64,000 nt of DNA from Porodaedalea pini (Eukaryota > Basidiomycota > Agaricomycetes > Hymenochaetales > Hymenochaetaceae), in contig NBAY01000085.1 in NCBI GenBank assembly GCA_002794775.1, positions 1-64,000 of the forward strand. Direction: 5' to 3'. Numbering within the stretch: the stretch's first letter is position 1; each line of letters starts with the position of its first letter. Made by a program: the position numbers and the translations under genes. The notes beneath the pieces are model-generated. The model was not told where the DNA came from and searched no databases. It saw nothing but the letters and a program-made list of their open reading frames with translations. Positions 27,935 to 39,358 of this stretch are shown piece after piece.

Positions 27935-28802
27935 AATGCGCGGTTCACTGCGCTGCTTCTAATGTCATCGCAATTCCAGTATCCTTCCCCGAGCTGCGGC
28001 CTTGTGCTTCTGTTTGTCAATGTGCTATATGTTCACATCCAACTGCTTTTATCATCTCTGGTTTGTGTTCGCATCTTGTCTGGGTCCGGTCTGTCTTGCT
28101 TATGCTGTACGTGTTATGAAGGCGGTAGAGCTGCATCACTCTGACTCACTTTGTCATTCATATTAACTCTACGGTGATGGCGTTGTGCCAGCTGTTCAAT
28201 GATTAGAGATCAGATGCCGGTCGGTCGTGCGTTTTTATGTCGAAATTTGTAGGTCTCGTGCATATCGAATGCAGAGACATGATACATATTGTTGGCTGTC
28301 TACTCGGTGCAGGTTGCAGTTAGGCTACACTTCCAACCCGATTTCTGGAGTCGGCAGCTGGATATGAGTGGCAATGTAGAAGGTGCTCTCATGTGTACAT
28401 GCTTTTGTCGCGCATATAATCAGGGATACTCGAGCTAATTTTAGCGCAACAAACTTGAAGTCGGCGCTAACGAAGCACGTGTTGCTCAAGTAATAACATC
28501 AATGAAAGTGATGGAAGACATTACGAGTCTCGTCCCGCTCCTGCTCCTGTAACCCTGGTCATCTTCATGACAATTCAATCTCGAATAAATCAAAGGGGCG
28601 CAGGATGCGATCGAGTCGCACAGGATAAGCGCATTTGACTCAGAATTGGCACGTCCCCGGATCGGCGTGCTGACGTCTCGCGGCCGACGCACGGCGCGCC
28701 GTGAACAGCATCAATGACGCGCGTAAAAACTACAAGCAAGGCACGCTCCTCAACCTGCACAAGTACCGCACCAACCACTTACCTGCTGGTGTCCCATCCG
28801 AA
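27935..28802. other. Intergenic region between RTT109 and the sterol glucosyltransferase
   Basis: About 0.87 kb. An in-frame TGA at 28671 and the absence of an ATG before 28803 limit upstream extension of the next gene, although an open stretch from 28701 (NSINDARKNYKQGTLLNLHK) looks protein-like and may belong to an upstream exon. No other gene is seen. Confidence 0.45.
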
Positions 28803-31800
28803 ATGGCATCGACGACGAGACAAGTCTCGACGATGTCGAACGAGTCCGGTCTGAAGGAGGAGGACCTCGGTGGCCCCGATCCAGAACTGCGGCCGTCCTT
28901 GCTCGACAATAACGGCATTTCGCGCATTTTCATAGATGCCGTTCAGTACAGCGAGGCCATTTCCGATGAGGAGGATGGCAAGCAGGGGAGCGGGGATGGG
29001 GACGGAGCGGGGGACAAGAAGCAGCGCGAAAGCGACTCGGACTCCGTGCGCCGTTTTGCAGACCTCATCGGTCGCGATCTCAGCACGCCGGAGCTCGTCG
29101 CGTCGGAGCGCTTTGCGAAGCTCTCGGCGATGAAGGAAGGGAGCGTTTTAGGCGGCGCAGAAATGACGGAGCCGGAGGAAATAGAGGGTTCGGAGGATGA
29201 GACAGACGAGTCGGAGACGGTGGTGGACGACGCTACGAAGCACCCCCCGCACGAGGCTGAGCTGGCAAATGAACGCCCAGGCATCGAGCGTTCGCCGAGC
29301 GTCTCCCAGCTCACGTGTGAACAAATTGTCAAGCTGCTCATTGACGAGTTCGGGTCACTAACAGTCGACGATAGAGACACCGAACGGCTTCTCTTTGAGA
29401 TGGACGGTGCGTACCTACAGGAGGTCGCGATCCTCGGCATGGTCCATCTCACGACGCACCGGATCGCATTCCACGCGTCCTTGCTCTCGACGCGCCCAGA
29501 CCTTCATCCCGAGAAACAGATCATTCGGACCGGGCCCGTCACAATCCACCGCGGCGGCCTACGCAGGAAGCGACGCGTGTGGCTCGAGCTCTCGCATGAC
29601 ATGCTCACGACTTTCCCATCCAGCAAAGAGGAAGATCGCATCAGACCTATACGCTCGGTACTTCGTGAGTCAGGATTCATATTCTCTGTAGACAATGTAC
29701 TGATTTTTCGTCAGTTTCGTCAATAAAGTCAGTTCACCCCGAAGACGAGAAGAATAAAAGGATCATCAGGTTCGATGGTATCGAGCCAGATGGGTATCTT
29801 GACCGCTACGCCGAGTTTGACACTGAGGAGTCTGCACGGGAATGGAGACGCGAATTGCAAGGTATGGTAGAGCGTTGTGGTTAAGGAAATGGTTTCTTAT
29901 ATTCCTTTCAGGTGCTATCTACATGTATCGCCACGGCCGCGCGTCCTACCTGTCTTGCCAACCTGAGGACGAGACACGCGGAGTTCAGAGTAAGTTCTTG
30001 TTCTTGATAACTATAAAGTTTGATAATTGAATGAAATGTAGTTAGCATACCACTCAGCCGCGTCAACACTTTCACGACGCGCAAGGTGCTGAAGTATGCA
30101 AACTTACTCAGTGTTGAGCTTTCCTCTGGTAGAATACGTACAAGTCTATCTGAGAACGACGAGGGTGCTGAGGTTAGCGCGGACCAGGATAATGGACAGT
30201 CCTCTGATGAGGAAGAGATCGATATAGAAGGGCGGACAATCGAATTGTGTGTTACGCAGAAGCCGCACGCGTGGGATGACTTCGGCGAACGCGTGGCGGA
30301 GGCGAAGGAGCGGGAACGACATGCGGGCGTACGAGTACCGCCGAAGGTCATCGTTGATTTCGGTGCATTGAGCTTTGTAGAGCAACACCAGGGGGAGAGA
30401 AAGGTCGCTGATGATAAGGAGGAGGCCATACGGAATGCTCTCTCCCTCGGAGGAGAGGGTGATATTTGGTGTGAGTGTTTCACAGATTTATGTAGCAACA
30501 TATGGTAAGATGAGACTGACTTTAAATTTTTTTTTAAAGATACTCGCGCACGCGTCACCCGGAGTATCGCGTCCTCTGGGTATTTTGTTATCTCCAAACA
30601 CTATGTCGGCTTCTGGACGAAATGCCTCTCCATCAAGGACGACAAGTACCGTTTCGCGATCAGCAAGATCGCCGGCGCCCGGCTGAATTACCGCTACCTG
30701 CCGCGCACGTTCGGGCTGATCCTCGACCTTCGAGAGCACCCGTCTATGTATTTTGATTTTACGACAGAGGAGCGACGTGATGAGGTTGTCCGTCGGATAA
30801 ATGACGCCGTAGAGGCACGCCGCGTACAGAAGGCAAGCTGCACCACACTCTCCCCGCCATTAACTCCCCATCGAGCAAGTTTTCTGGACTCAGCATCGCC
30901 CGGTCGAACCGGATCATTGAACGCAGGGGTCCTCACGGAATCGCCCGCCTCCATTGTGACGCCGACGCGTACTGCTTCTCCCACCGCAGGCGCGGGCACG
31001 GCGCCGGCGCCGCTCGCAACAGTGTCGCACGTCCTTTCCCCTCTCGCGCGCACGATCGACTGCGCGACGACGCGCTACCTGCCGGCTGAAGCGTTGCCGT
31101 TGCTGCCGAAGGTGATCAACCTGCCCGCAGGGACACTCCCGCGCGCACGTCCCATGCACTTCGTGTGCCTCACGATCGGCTCGCGCGGGGATGTGCAGCC
31201 GTATATTGCGCTTGCGCAGACGCTCCTGCGCGAGGGGCATCGAGTGACGATCGTCACACATGCAGAATACAAGCAATGGGTGGAGGGCTGGGGCGTACGG
31301 CACCGCACTGCAGGCGGGGATCCCGGCGCGCTGATGAAGCTGAGTGTGGACCATAAGGTGGGCGCGGCATTGTGAATTGAGAGAATGCACTCTGATCTGT
31401 GTGACGTGTGATGTAGATGTTTTCTCCTCAGTTTTTCAAAGAGAGTCTCGGCAATGTACGTCATTTCAAATCACTCAACACCAAGTATTAACTGACATCG
31501 GCTTTCTAGTTTCGAACGTGGCTAGACGATCGTACGTCCCCTTCATATCAATGTCCTCAGCTGGTTTCTCATCGAATATTCAGTTCTAGTTGACGCTTGG
31601 GAGCAGTGCAAAGATGCTGATGTCCTTCTAGAAAGTCCATCTGCTATGGCCGGCGCACATATTGCAGAAGCACTTAGTACGTTTTCACAAGCCTGTATAC
31701 TGGGTGGAACACTGACTTTGGTGACAGATATACCCTACTTCCGCACTTTCACCATGCCTTGGACAAAGTTAGTATCCAGCCTTCGTCCTAGTGATATCAA

Positions 31801-33254
31801 GAAACTAAACAACTTTCTTATTTTGAAGAACAACGGAATTTCCGCATCCCTTTCTTAGTCCGCCCGTAGAACTTGCTCACTTTAATGCCTCTACGTATGT
31901 GTTATCCAGTGACAGACTGTACATGAGTGCTTTTTAGCTGACTCCGATTCAATTTATACAGTTATGTTTTATTCGATAATGTATTCTGGAGCGCGACCGC
32001 CGGACAGATCAATCGCTGGAGAAGGAACACGCTTCAAATCGGAAACACCGACATGGGCCACCTCGCGCAGTCTAAAATTCCTTTCATATACAACTTTTCG
32101 CCGTCCGTTGTGCCGAAGCCGTTGGATTGGGGGGATGCGATCACCATCTCTGGATAGTGAGTACATAATAATGCTCAGTTTGCACGACAACTGATATTTG
32201 GTCTGACTACATACAGTTGGTTCCTCGACAACCCTGATCTAGGCTGGGCACCACCTGACAGCCTGTTGCAATGGATGGCTAAGGCGCGAGAGGATGGAAA
32301 ACCGATAGTGTACATCGGCTTTGGGAGCATCACTGTGCCCAACCCTCCAGCGATGACGCGAAGCGTTGTCAAGGCGGTAAAGAAGAGTGCGCAGTAATAA
32401 TAGGATCCGCTCACTTTCCCGTGCCCATTTTTTTCTCGTAGGTGATGTCCGGGCGATCATCTCGAAGGGCTGGTCAGCGCGAATGAGCAAGTCGGATGGG
32501 CCTGAATACGAGCTCCCCCCGGAATGCTACTCCGTATGTGTTCTTTCTCGGGCATTTCATTTTCAATGTCCTCGGATTTCTGTTTCCTGACTTCGTTGCT
32601 TGCTCCCTATTCGTTAGATTGATAAAATCCCGCATGAGTAAGTGGCGCTTCCGCGGCCCACGTCACAATATGTTGCTATGAAATAATCGGAGCTGACTCT
32701 TTGTCGATGTGTGTTCAGCTGGTTGTTCCCGCAGATCGATGCGGCACTTCATCACGGGGGTGCAGGGACGACTGGTGCTAGCCTGCGTGCCGGTATCCCA
32801 ACGCTCATTAAACCCTGGTTTGGGTAAGTGGGATAGGAGCGTCTTAGTTCGTGCTCTGGGAGCTGATGCACCTGCATTTGTTTAGTGATCAATTCTTCTG
32901 GGCTTCACGTGTGCAGAAAATAGGGGCAGGTTTGAAGGTCTCAAGTCTGCATTCGTCGGAGCTTGCCAGTGCGCTCATCAAAGCCACCTCCGACAGGTAC
33001 GTTTTTTTTTTCCTGTGGTGCTCTTCGCTAACCTAGAATGAATGCTGATTTCTATTATGCGACAGAGTCATGAAGGAGCGAGCAGCTTCCGTCGGAGAGA
33101 ACATTAGACAAGTACGTTTCTTTCTTATTCTTATTGTATATCGTGAATTCTCATGCAAAGCCTTCGATTTCAGGAGGACGGCACGCGGAATGCCGTGCGC
33201 GCCATATATACCTACCTTAAGCGCGCAGGTCGCGTCAGGTCCGAACTGGATTGA
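28803..33254 (+). CDS. ATG26: Sterol 3-beta-glucosyltransferase (UGT51/Atg26 type), 1129 residues, 18 exons
   Basis: Transfers glucose from UDP-glucose to the 3-hydroxyl of ergosterol; membrane-associated, linked to selective autophagy in some fungi. Eighteen exons join in phase, among them 28803-29664, 29733-29861, 29912-29989, 30042-30470, 30540-31357, then short exons to 33174-33254. Domains in order: acidic N-terminus; GRAM ([20 protein letters not shown]); PH ([18 protein letters not shown] to YMYRHG); second GRAM ([36 protein letters not shown]); GT1 N-terminal fold ([20 protein letters not shown]); [20 protein letters not shown]; and a C-terminal nucleotide-sugar site ([10 protein letters not shown], then [20 protein letters not shown] with PWFGDQFFW). 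The start codon is the first in-frame ATG; an upstream exon cannot be excluded. Introns are as short as about 50 nt. No disruption was seen. Confidence 0.92.
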
Positions 33255-34609
33255 AGTTATCATGTGTTATTTGTATGTACGATATGGCTGCCTTGCTTTC
33301 TTGCATCTTCGTGCATCATCATTCCCCATAATACCTATAGCTGTAATTTCATGTTTCTAACATCCACGATATCTTCACGATGATCACTCATTAGAAAGCA
33401 ATTTGAATGTTGTTGTAGTCCAATTAGTTATGCGTAGGTTTACTGTCGTAGAATTCATTCTGCTCTCCTGTCTGTGCACTACGAACTGTAGTCTTATTGT
33501 ACTTAGTTTGATAACATACGAATCAAAGCCGGCAACTTATGTTATTCGGCGACGGCGGCTCTTAGAGCAATTGAACTTTGCTAGTGTTATCATTTTCCTC
33601 GAGGTAGGGCCTGATGCTCAATCCCAGTCCATACTGACAATGGGGCATCCTCATCATCTGCAAGGTGAACACCGCCGAGACGTTGATGAGTCAACAGCGT
33701 CACTGTCTGCTGGGGATTCTTAATTACAAGTTGGAGTCTGGTGGATGGCAAATGATATTGTTCTAAGGACAGATACTCATCGCATAATACTACAGCTAAA
33801 TACTATCCTAGTACGTGAGACTCTCGAGATATTTGAGATGCATTCCATGCCGTTAAGGTTGAATGCGATTTCTCAGTCTTTGGGTTCATACATGTTCCAC
33901 TGTTTCTCCCTCTCTTCGTACACCGTCTTGTTCTCCGTGAAGAAGTTCCAGTAGTGAGCTGCTGCCCAGAGATCTGTGACCTCAGTTAGGCCTTCTTTCA
34001 GCTTACCGCCCATCATAGGATAATCTTTGCTAGCTGCAGAACCGTTGCTGTCAAACAGGAGTAGAAGTGTCTTATCTGACGAGACGACACTCACCTACAA
34101 ATACTCCTTTCTCCTCGGTATCCTTCCATAAAAACCAATTACTGTACTTTGCATACTTTCCCTGAGCCTGAGATATATCTAAAGGGCTAAATTCAGTGAT
34201 CATCATCATTTATCGGAAGTCGTGAGGAAGAAAGAGAAGCGTGTTCTGGAGGAGATAAGAATCAAACGACTAGTGAATTCGAACACTCACGCAGTGCAAA
34301 TAACCCAGCATCGGATACTTCGGATGAAGATACTTTCTCATATCGTAGTGCCAGTAAGCTTGACGAAGCAGCTTTTCCCCTTGGCATGTTTCGAATTCCG
34401 GAGTCTGAAGTCTAAAGATAATGGGGACTGGGTAGCGGATGGACAGGCTTTATATACTGAATGGTGAGGCCACATTGCTCACCACAAAGCGGAGTTGAAA
34501 ACTTATCTGCAAAGATCCTTTGTTTACCCCATTAGGAACGACCCTAGCGGCCAAAATCGTGAGCAAATGTGCTCAGACAAGCTAGTCAGATCATGTCCGC
34601 TCTCTGCAA
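33255..34609. other. Region between the glucosyltransferase and the inverted repeat, with a possible - strand gene
   Basis: On the - strand several pieces look like exons of one small protein: FETCQGEKLLRQAYWHYDMR with KYLHPKYPMLGYLHC ending at a GTGAGTG donor (about 34275-34410), then QGKYAKYSNWFLWKDTEEKG (about 34108-34170), and a last piece SNGSAASKDYPMMGGKLKEG to NMYEPKD with a stop at 33873-33875. Phases between the last two pieces are ambiguous and no start codon was fixed. I do not recognise the family. The stretch 33255-33870 shows nothing. Confidence 0.35.
33873..34047 (-). CDS. Probable terminal exon of an unrecognised small gene
   Basis: This open stretch reads NGSAASKDYPMMGGKLKEGL, AHYWNFFTENKTVYEEREKQ and NMYEPKD before TGA. 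Its residue composition is protein-like and it is preceded by TTTGACAG, a plausible acceptor. Upstream exons are likely but not resolved; the gene may be cut by the inverted repeat that begins at 34610. Function unknown. Confidence 0.35.
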
Positions 34610-35662
34610 ACATCCATATCTTTGCACAATTCCCTGCCCGGTTTGCATATGTTCCTCATCATTTGGATTACCTCAATGTGCATTGTTTGACTATTCCTGC
34701 AAACATATCTATCTTTGACCTGCATTGAGTTAGCCAGTGTTCATAATCAATTCTGTCTTGCTGGCATGCAATTTGCTAGATTTACATACTGTTGTATGCC
34801 AAAATGTTTGCCACAACCAAAATCACTAGTCTTTTAAAATACATTTTTGAGCTCAAAAAATCTGTATTTTGCCAAAGGAGTTGATAAAATCATCATTTGA
34901 TATCTACTATATAAATATGAGCTTAGAAAGCAAGGTGTTGAAGTAGAGAGCTGGAAGTGCTAGAACAGGTGTTCAGCCAAGCAATATCCTTTCATGATTT
35001 TACCTGACTTCATATGTGGAGCTATACATGAAGTCACTGAAGCTTGATCTGTAGGATTTAGCATGACTTTTAGAGGAGTATATTCATAGCATAATACTCT
35101 CCCTGTGCCATTTGTCTCATCTGCTGAAACTCTGAAACCCTGCTAATTTCCTTGAGACAGACTGTATTCAAATGTCATTTCAACACAAAACAGATTGTTC
35201 TGAAGTCATGCTAAATCCTACAGATCAAGCTTCAGTGACTTCATGTATAGCTCCACATATGAAGTCAGGTAAAATCATGAAAGGATATTGCTTGGCTGAA
35301 CACCTGTTCTAGCACTTCCAGCTCTCTACTTCAACACCTTGCTTTCTAAGCTCATATTTATATAGTAGATATCAAATGATGATTTTATCAACTCCTTTGG
35401 CAAAATACAGATTTTTTGAGCTCAAAAATGTATTTTAAAAGACTAGTGATTTTGGTTGTGGCAAACATTTTGGCATACAACAGTATGTAAATCTAGCAAA
35501 TTGCATGCCAGCAAGACAGAATTGATTATGAACACTGGCTAACTCAATGCAGGTCAAAGATAGATATGTTTGCAGGAATAGTCAAACAATGCACATTGAG
35601 GTAATCCAAATGATGAGGAACATATGCAAACCGGGCAGGGAATTGTGCAAAGATATGGATGT
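34610..35662. repeat. Large inverted repeat: two 460-bp arms with a 133-bp spacer
   Basis: The left arm is 34610-35069 and the right arm 35203-35662. The arms pair without indels about a centre at 35136; stretches of more than 200 bp that I compared base by base are identical. The sequence is AT-rich and codes for nothing recognisable. No target-site duplication or known terminal motif was found at the borders. It could be a foldback element, or a tail-to-tail duplication with its junction in the spacer. If transcribed, it would fold into a long double-stranded hairpin RNA. Confidence 0.9.
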
Positions 35663-36555
35663 CTGTGTTACAAGAAATTGCTATTTCAGGAAGGATCAGC
35701 AGATTGACATGGAATCAACAGGATCAACAACAAACCAATTCGCCTACCAGCCAGGATTCGGCCAGGAGGCACCCGCAACAGTCTATGACAAAGCCAGGAA
35801 GTGAGCGCAAGAAGCATATCAAACAGCATGGCCACGCCGAAGTGATAAAACACACCTACCTGAATCCATGGAGTTGTGCAACTTCTGTCGGGAGCTATAC
35901 CATTACTCATGGGCAGCACACGAGTGAATCTTCCTACACATCCTGGAAGCAGTATCCATACAGAACACAATGCTCATTGCCTCACAGCACAGACCGCTCA
36001 GCGAACATCAGCAAGAGCCAGTTATGCAGGAAAGGATGAGTACTGCATACATGCATGAGCTCAAATGGTGGCTAGCAGATGAACAAATGTACGCAGCACT
36101 AGCAGGCCTTACGGTATGGATCACACAAAGGGAACACCACTGACAATGTGGCCGATGGGCAATCCTTCTCGACTGGCCAATCACTACCTGCCAGACACAA
36201 CAGGAAGCGCATCATGAACTCTGGGAACTCAGAGATGAAATCATCAATGACCTCATCACTACATGGCGAAGGGGCTTCGATGGCTACTTAACAGTAGACC
36301 GTCATGCCACCCAAACCTACTATGGAGTACAACTCAAAGTGGTAATTGGCATCGATGTAGCACCTAGCAAAGTTGGCTTAACAACAGGATACACCCAGGT
36401 CTATGAAGAACGCCTAATGGCGGCAACCAGACTAGTGGACGATAGAAGCAGTGAAGGAAACCCATTACCAGTCCCTGCATCAGGAGGAAGCCAGACAGGC
36501 ACCACCGAATCTACCGACCAACTGATGGATGACTCATCCCTGGAAAGGGAATAGA
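35663..36555 (+). pseudogene. Decayed open-frame region, possible retroelement 3' coding remnant
   Basis: Frames on the + strand read MHELKWWLADEQMYAALAGL, LWELRDEIINDLITTWRRGF, TQTYYGVQLKVVIGIDVAPS and MAATRLVDDRSSEGNPLPVP, ending LERE and TAG, with stops in between. A purine run TGGAAAGGGA (36541-36550) directly before the LTR-like segment resembles a polypurine tract. This suggests the end of an element whose LTR follows, but no diagnostic domain was recognised. Confidence 0.35.
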
Positions 36556-37092
36556 TGAGACTCTCGGAACCAAGTGGCTATTTATAGCACAGTGACATCA
36601 CCATGATGCAATACTCCACACTGGTGGGGTAAAGCATGGGAACTTTGGAGCAAGCAGTGCAAGTGGCTATTTATAGCACCCAACGATGTCATAGTGGAGC
36701 AGAAGGTTCTAGGAATTACTGCAGATCGTGGGAGAAGTGGAGAAGCCACTCCCCGACTAGTTAGAATTAGGTTAGCTGTGGAGCTAAGGTTCAAAGAACC
36801 CAAACTCTATAAAGAGGCAAGCAGGAGCACCCTTGTCTCCTCAGCAAAATTCTTCTGCCTTTGACACATCTTCAATACTAGTTCAACTTGAGCCCACAGC
36901 TCGCTGCTATTACTGTTATTCTCCTGCTAAGACCAAGCGCTCAACAAGCCAATCACCCCTCCATACGACTAGCTCAAGAACGCTTACCTTGAGTCTTCGA
37001 GAAGGACATCTACTAATTCTGGTACGTTGGACAGATTAGTCACCTGTTCTGACACTGGTCCTAACATTAGAATTTTGCTCCAATCTGGGAAC
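36556..37092 (+). repeat. Element B: LTR-like/leader segment, left of the copy A insertion
   Basis: Non-coding DNA with a 20-bp direct repeat (CAAGTGGCTATTTATAGCAC at 36571 and 36660) and a TATA box in CTCTATAAAGAGGC near 36806, followed by a pyrimidine-rich stretch, as in an LTR promoter. It continues after copy A at 43380, as shown by the shared GGAAC at both junctions. LTR borders of B could not be fixed because the second LTR is outside the window or lost. Confidence 0.45.
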
Positions 37093-37534
37093 TGTTAGAA
37101 CTCGAACCTTCACCTTTTCTTTTATTTTCCTTTTACCATTTCTTTCCTTTTTTAACCACCCCTTTTCATTATAATTAATCATCTTTTCAATCATTTCTCA
37201 CACTCCTTTCACATGACCTTCATTCGTTCCATTCCACTCCCTTTATGTAATCTTAGACAATAGGGCAACCGGTTCTCATGAGGTGATCACTGTATATAAG
37301 GAAGAGGAATCGCATCTGAACACCTGTTCTGCTTTTCCCCTTACCTCCGTGACGACCTAGGTGAGACCGCGTCCCCCTCCTGTAGTAGAGTATATTGTAT
37401 TAATCCCCTTACCTCCGTGACAACCTAGCCTGAGTAAAGCATGTCCCGAGTCCACACTCGAGTATAGCACGTCTTAGACGACAGTCAGCCGAGGCCTGCC
37501 CAGTCCGAGCCGTCTCCCGGACTCCCGCCTAACA
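37093..37534 (+). repeat. 5' LTR of copy A
   Basis: 442 bp bounded by TGTTAG and CTAACA. It contains TATATAAGG near 37293 as a probable TATA box and the repeated motif TTACCTCCGTGAC, found twice. It differs from the 3' LTR at seven positions, every one a transition within a CpG. Confidence 0.92.
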
Positions 37535-37961
37535 TAAAAGCAGAACCTCACCCAGGCTCATCCCCAGCATACGTCGTCGCTGTCGACTCGCCTTCACTCA
37601 GTCTAGAGGAGCATTCCCCTCGACGGACTTGACGTGTAAACCCCCCGAACGACAACCCTCAACCCTGCCCAGGCATTTTCGAACGTTCGTGTATTAAGTA
37701 ATCCTATCCCACCCTGGCCCTCCGTCTTTCTCTTTGGTGGAGGAACCATCTGACCTGGACGTGGGTAACACACCGTGTACAGTCGTCGATGTCATCATCG
37801 ATTGTAATCTCGGCCGCCTCCTTCCGTTTGGTCATCAAATTCGCCGACGAACCTGTCCTTTGCCAGCGTAACGTTCATCTGGACAACCAGCCCCTCCCTG
37901 TTCCCCCTCCGGTCTAGTCAACATAGATCTTACCGAGGAACAGCAGCGGGCTCTCCCTCAT

Positions 37962-39311
37962 TTGTCGCGCTACGACACCGAACGACAGTCGTACGTAGCC
38001 GACGATAGAAACCACGTCACCCATAACCTCTGGTGGAGTAACATTAGACACGCCTGGTACTCAACTGACCCATCAGGCGAAAGAACTCGGTGGGCGCCTC
38101 AAACCCCTCGCGCCCCATCGTCCCCTACAGTTTTGACATCATTGGTCATCCTTCCCAGTGAACCAGGAGGGTACCGAACGCCCCGCCGAGACTCGTCACC
38201 GCCGACACCCCCTGAATGCCTAACGCACACGCCCATACCAGCAATGTCGGAGGGCTTTACCCAAAGGCAGCAACAGGAGATCGCAGCGATCGTAGCGGCC
38301 GCCTTCACCCGCGTGGCAACGAATGCCCCTGCAGCCCAAGCCCCAGCTCCCTCAATTGACGTCGCCCGGCCATGCGAATTCGCTGGTGGTGATGACTACC
38401 TCGACTTCAAGCGTGAAGTCCTTCTCTTTGTCTCGGCGAACCCCACGAGGTACCCCTTGTTGTCGAGCAAAATCTATGTCGCCCTCTCTTACCTCAAGGG
38501 TGGCAACACGTCGACGTGGGCGCAAAACTACGTCCAGGAATTCACAACGAGTGGCGTCGTGAGCTTCACGGATGACTGGACCAAGTTTCAGGAATGACTG
38601 GATGCCTCCTTCGACGACCCGAACAGGAAAGAGAAGGCGTTGAAGAAGTTCCGAGACAAGATTCAGAAGGATCTCTCTGCTGACGAGTTCTTCCAGGATC
38701 TCGATGTGATCATCAAGGCAGCAGAGCTGAAGGATGACAGTGTCATCTGTGACCGTCTGAAGCGCGCGATGAACATCGAGGTGGTCCGCAGTGTGTTGAG
38801 GTCGATGCCGGTGCCAACAACGTACAAAGCGTGGAAGAAGAAAGCTGTCGAGATCGACCGGGGTGAACAACAGATTCGCGCAATCCAATGAGGCAGGACA
38901 TTGCCATTCACGCCCCGCCCGACGCCCCAACAAGGGCCTCCTGCACGCTGACAGATAGCAGCCCCACACGTTGACAAGCGTGACGCAACTGGCATCACCT
39001 TCGGAGGCGCTGGTCAACTGATGGACGTCTCGATGAACGAGGTGCAATGACGACGTGCGTGCTGGATCTGCGGCGGGCTGGGCCACTTTAAAGACAAGTG
39101 CCCGCAGGCGAAACCAATCATCCACTGCATGCTGGAACTGATGGTGCCAGGCGAACGTCGCGTCCTTGCCGATGAACTCGGCACAATGAAGGAGTCGGCA
39201 TTCGAGGAAGTCGTAGACACTCGAAGGTCGACTGTGGAGGAATATGGGGAGGAAGAAGACAATGACGAAGAGGTCATCGACTCGCAGGATTTTGCGAGTG
39301 GTCAGGCGTAG
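37962..39311 (+). pseudogene. gag: gag of copy A, interrupted by four TGA codons
   Basis: Capsid-type protein: DYLDFKREVLLFVSANPTRY, KIYVALSYLKGGNTSTWAQN, then DELGTMKESAFEEVV. The zinc knuckle CWICGGLGHFKDKC (CX2CX4HX4C) lies near 39060-39100. In-frame TGA codons occur at 38595, 38889, 38949 and 39048; copies C or D show Arg at these positions (for example CGA at the second in D). The terminal TAG at 39309 is shared with C and D and looks like the native gag end. Native length would be about 450 residues. Confidence 0.8.
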
Positions 39312-39358
39312 CCATCGGGGCGACTGACCGAGAAGAACAAGGGACTTCGAATCCGGAT

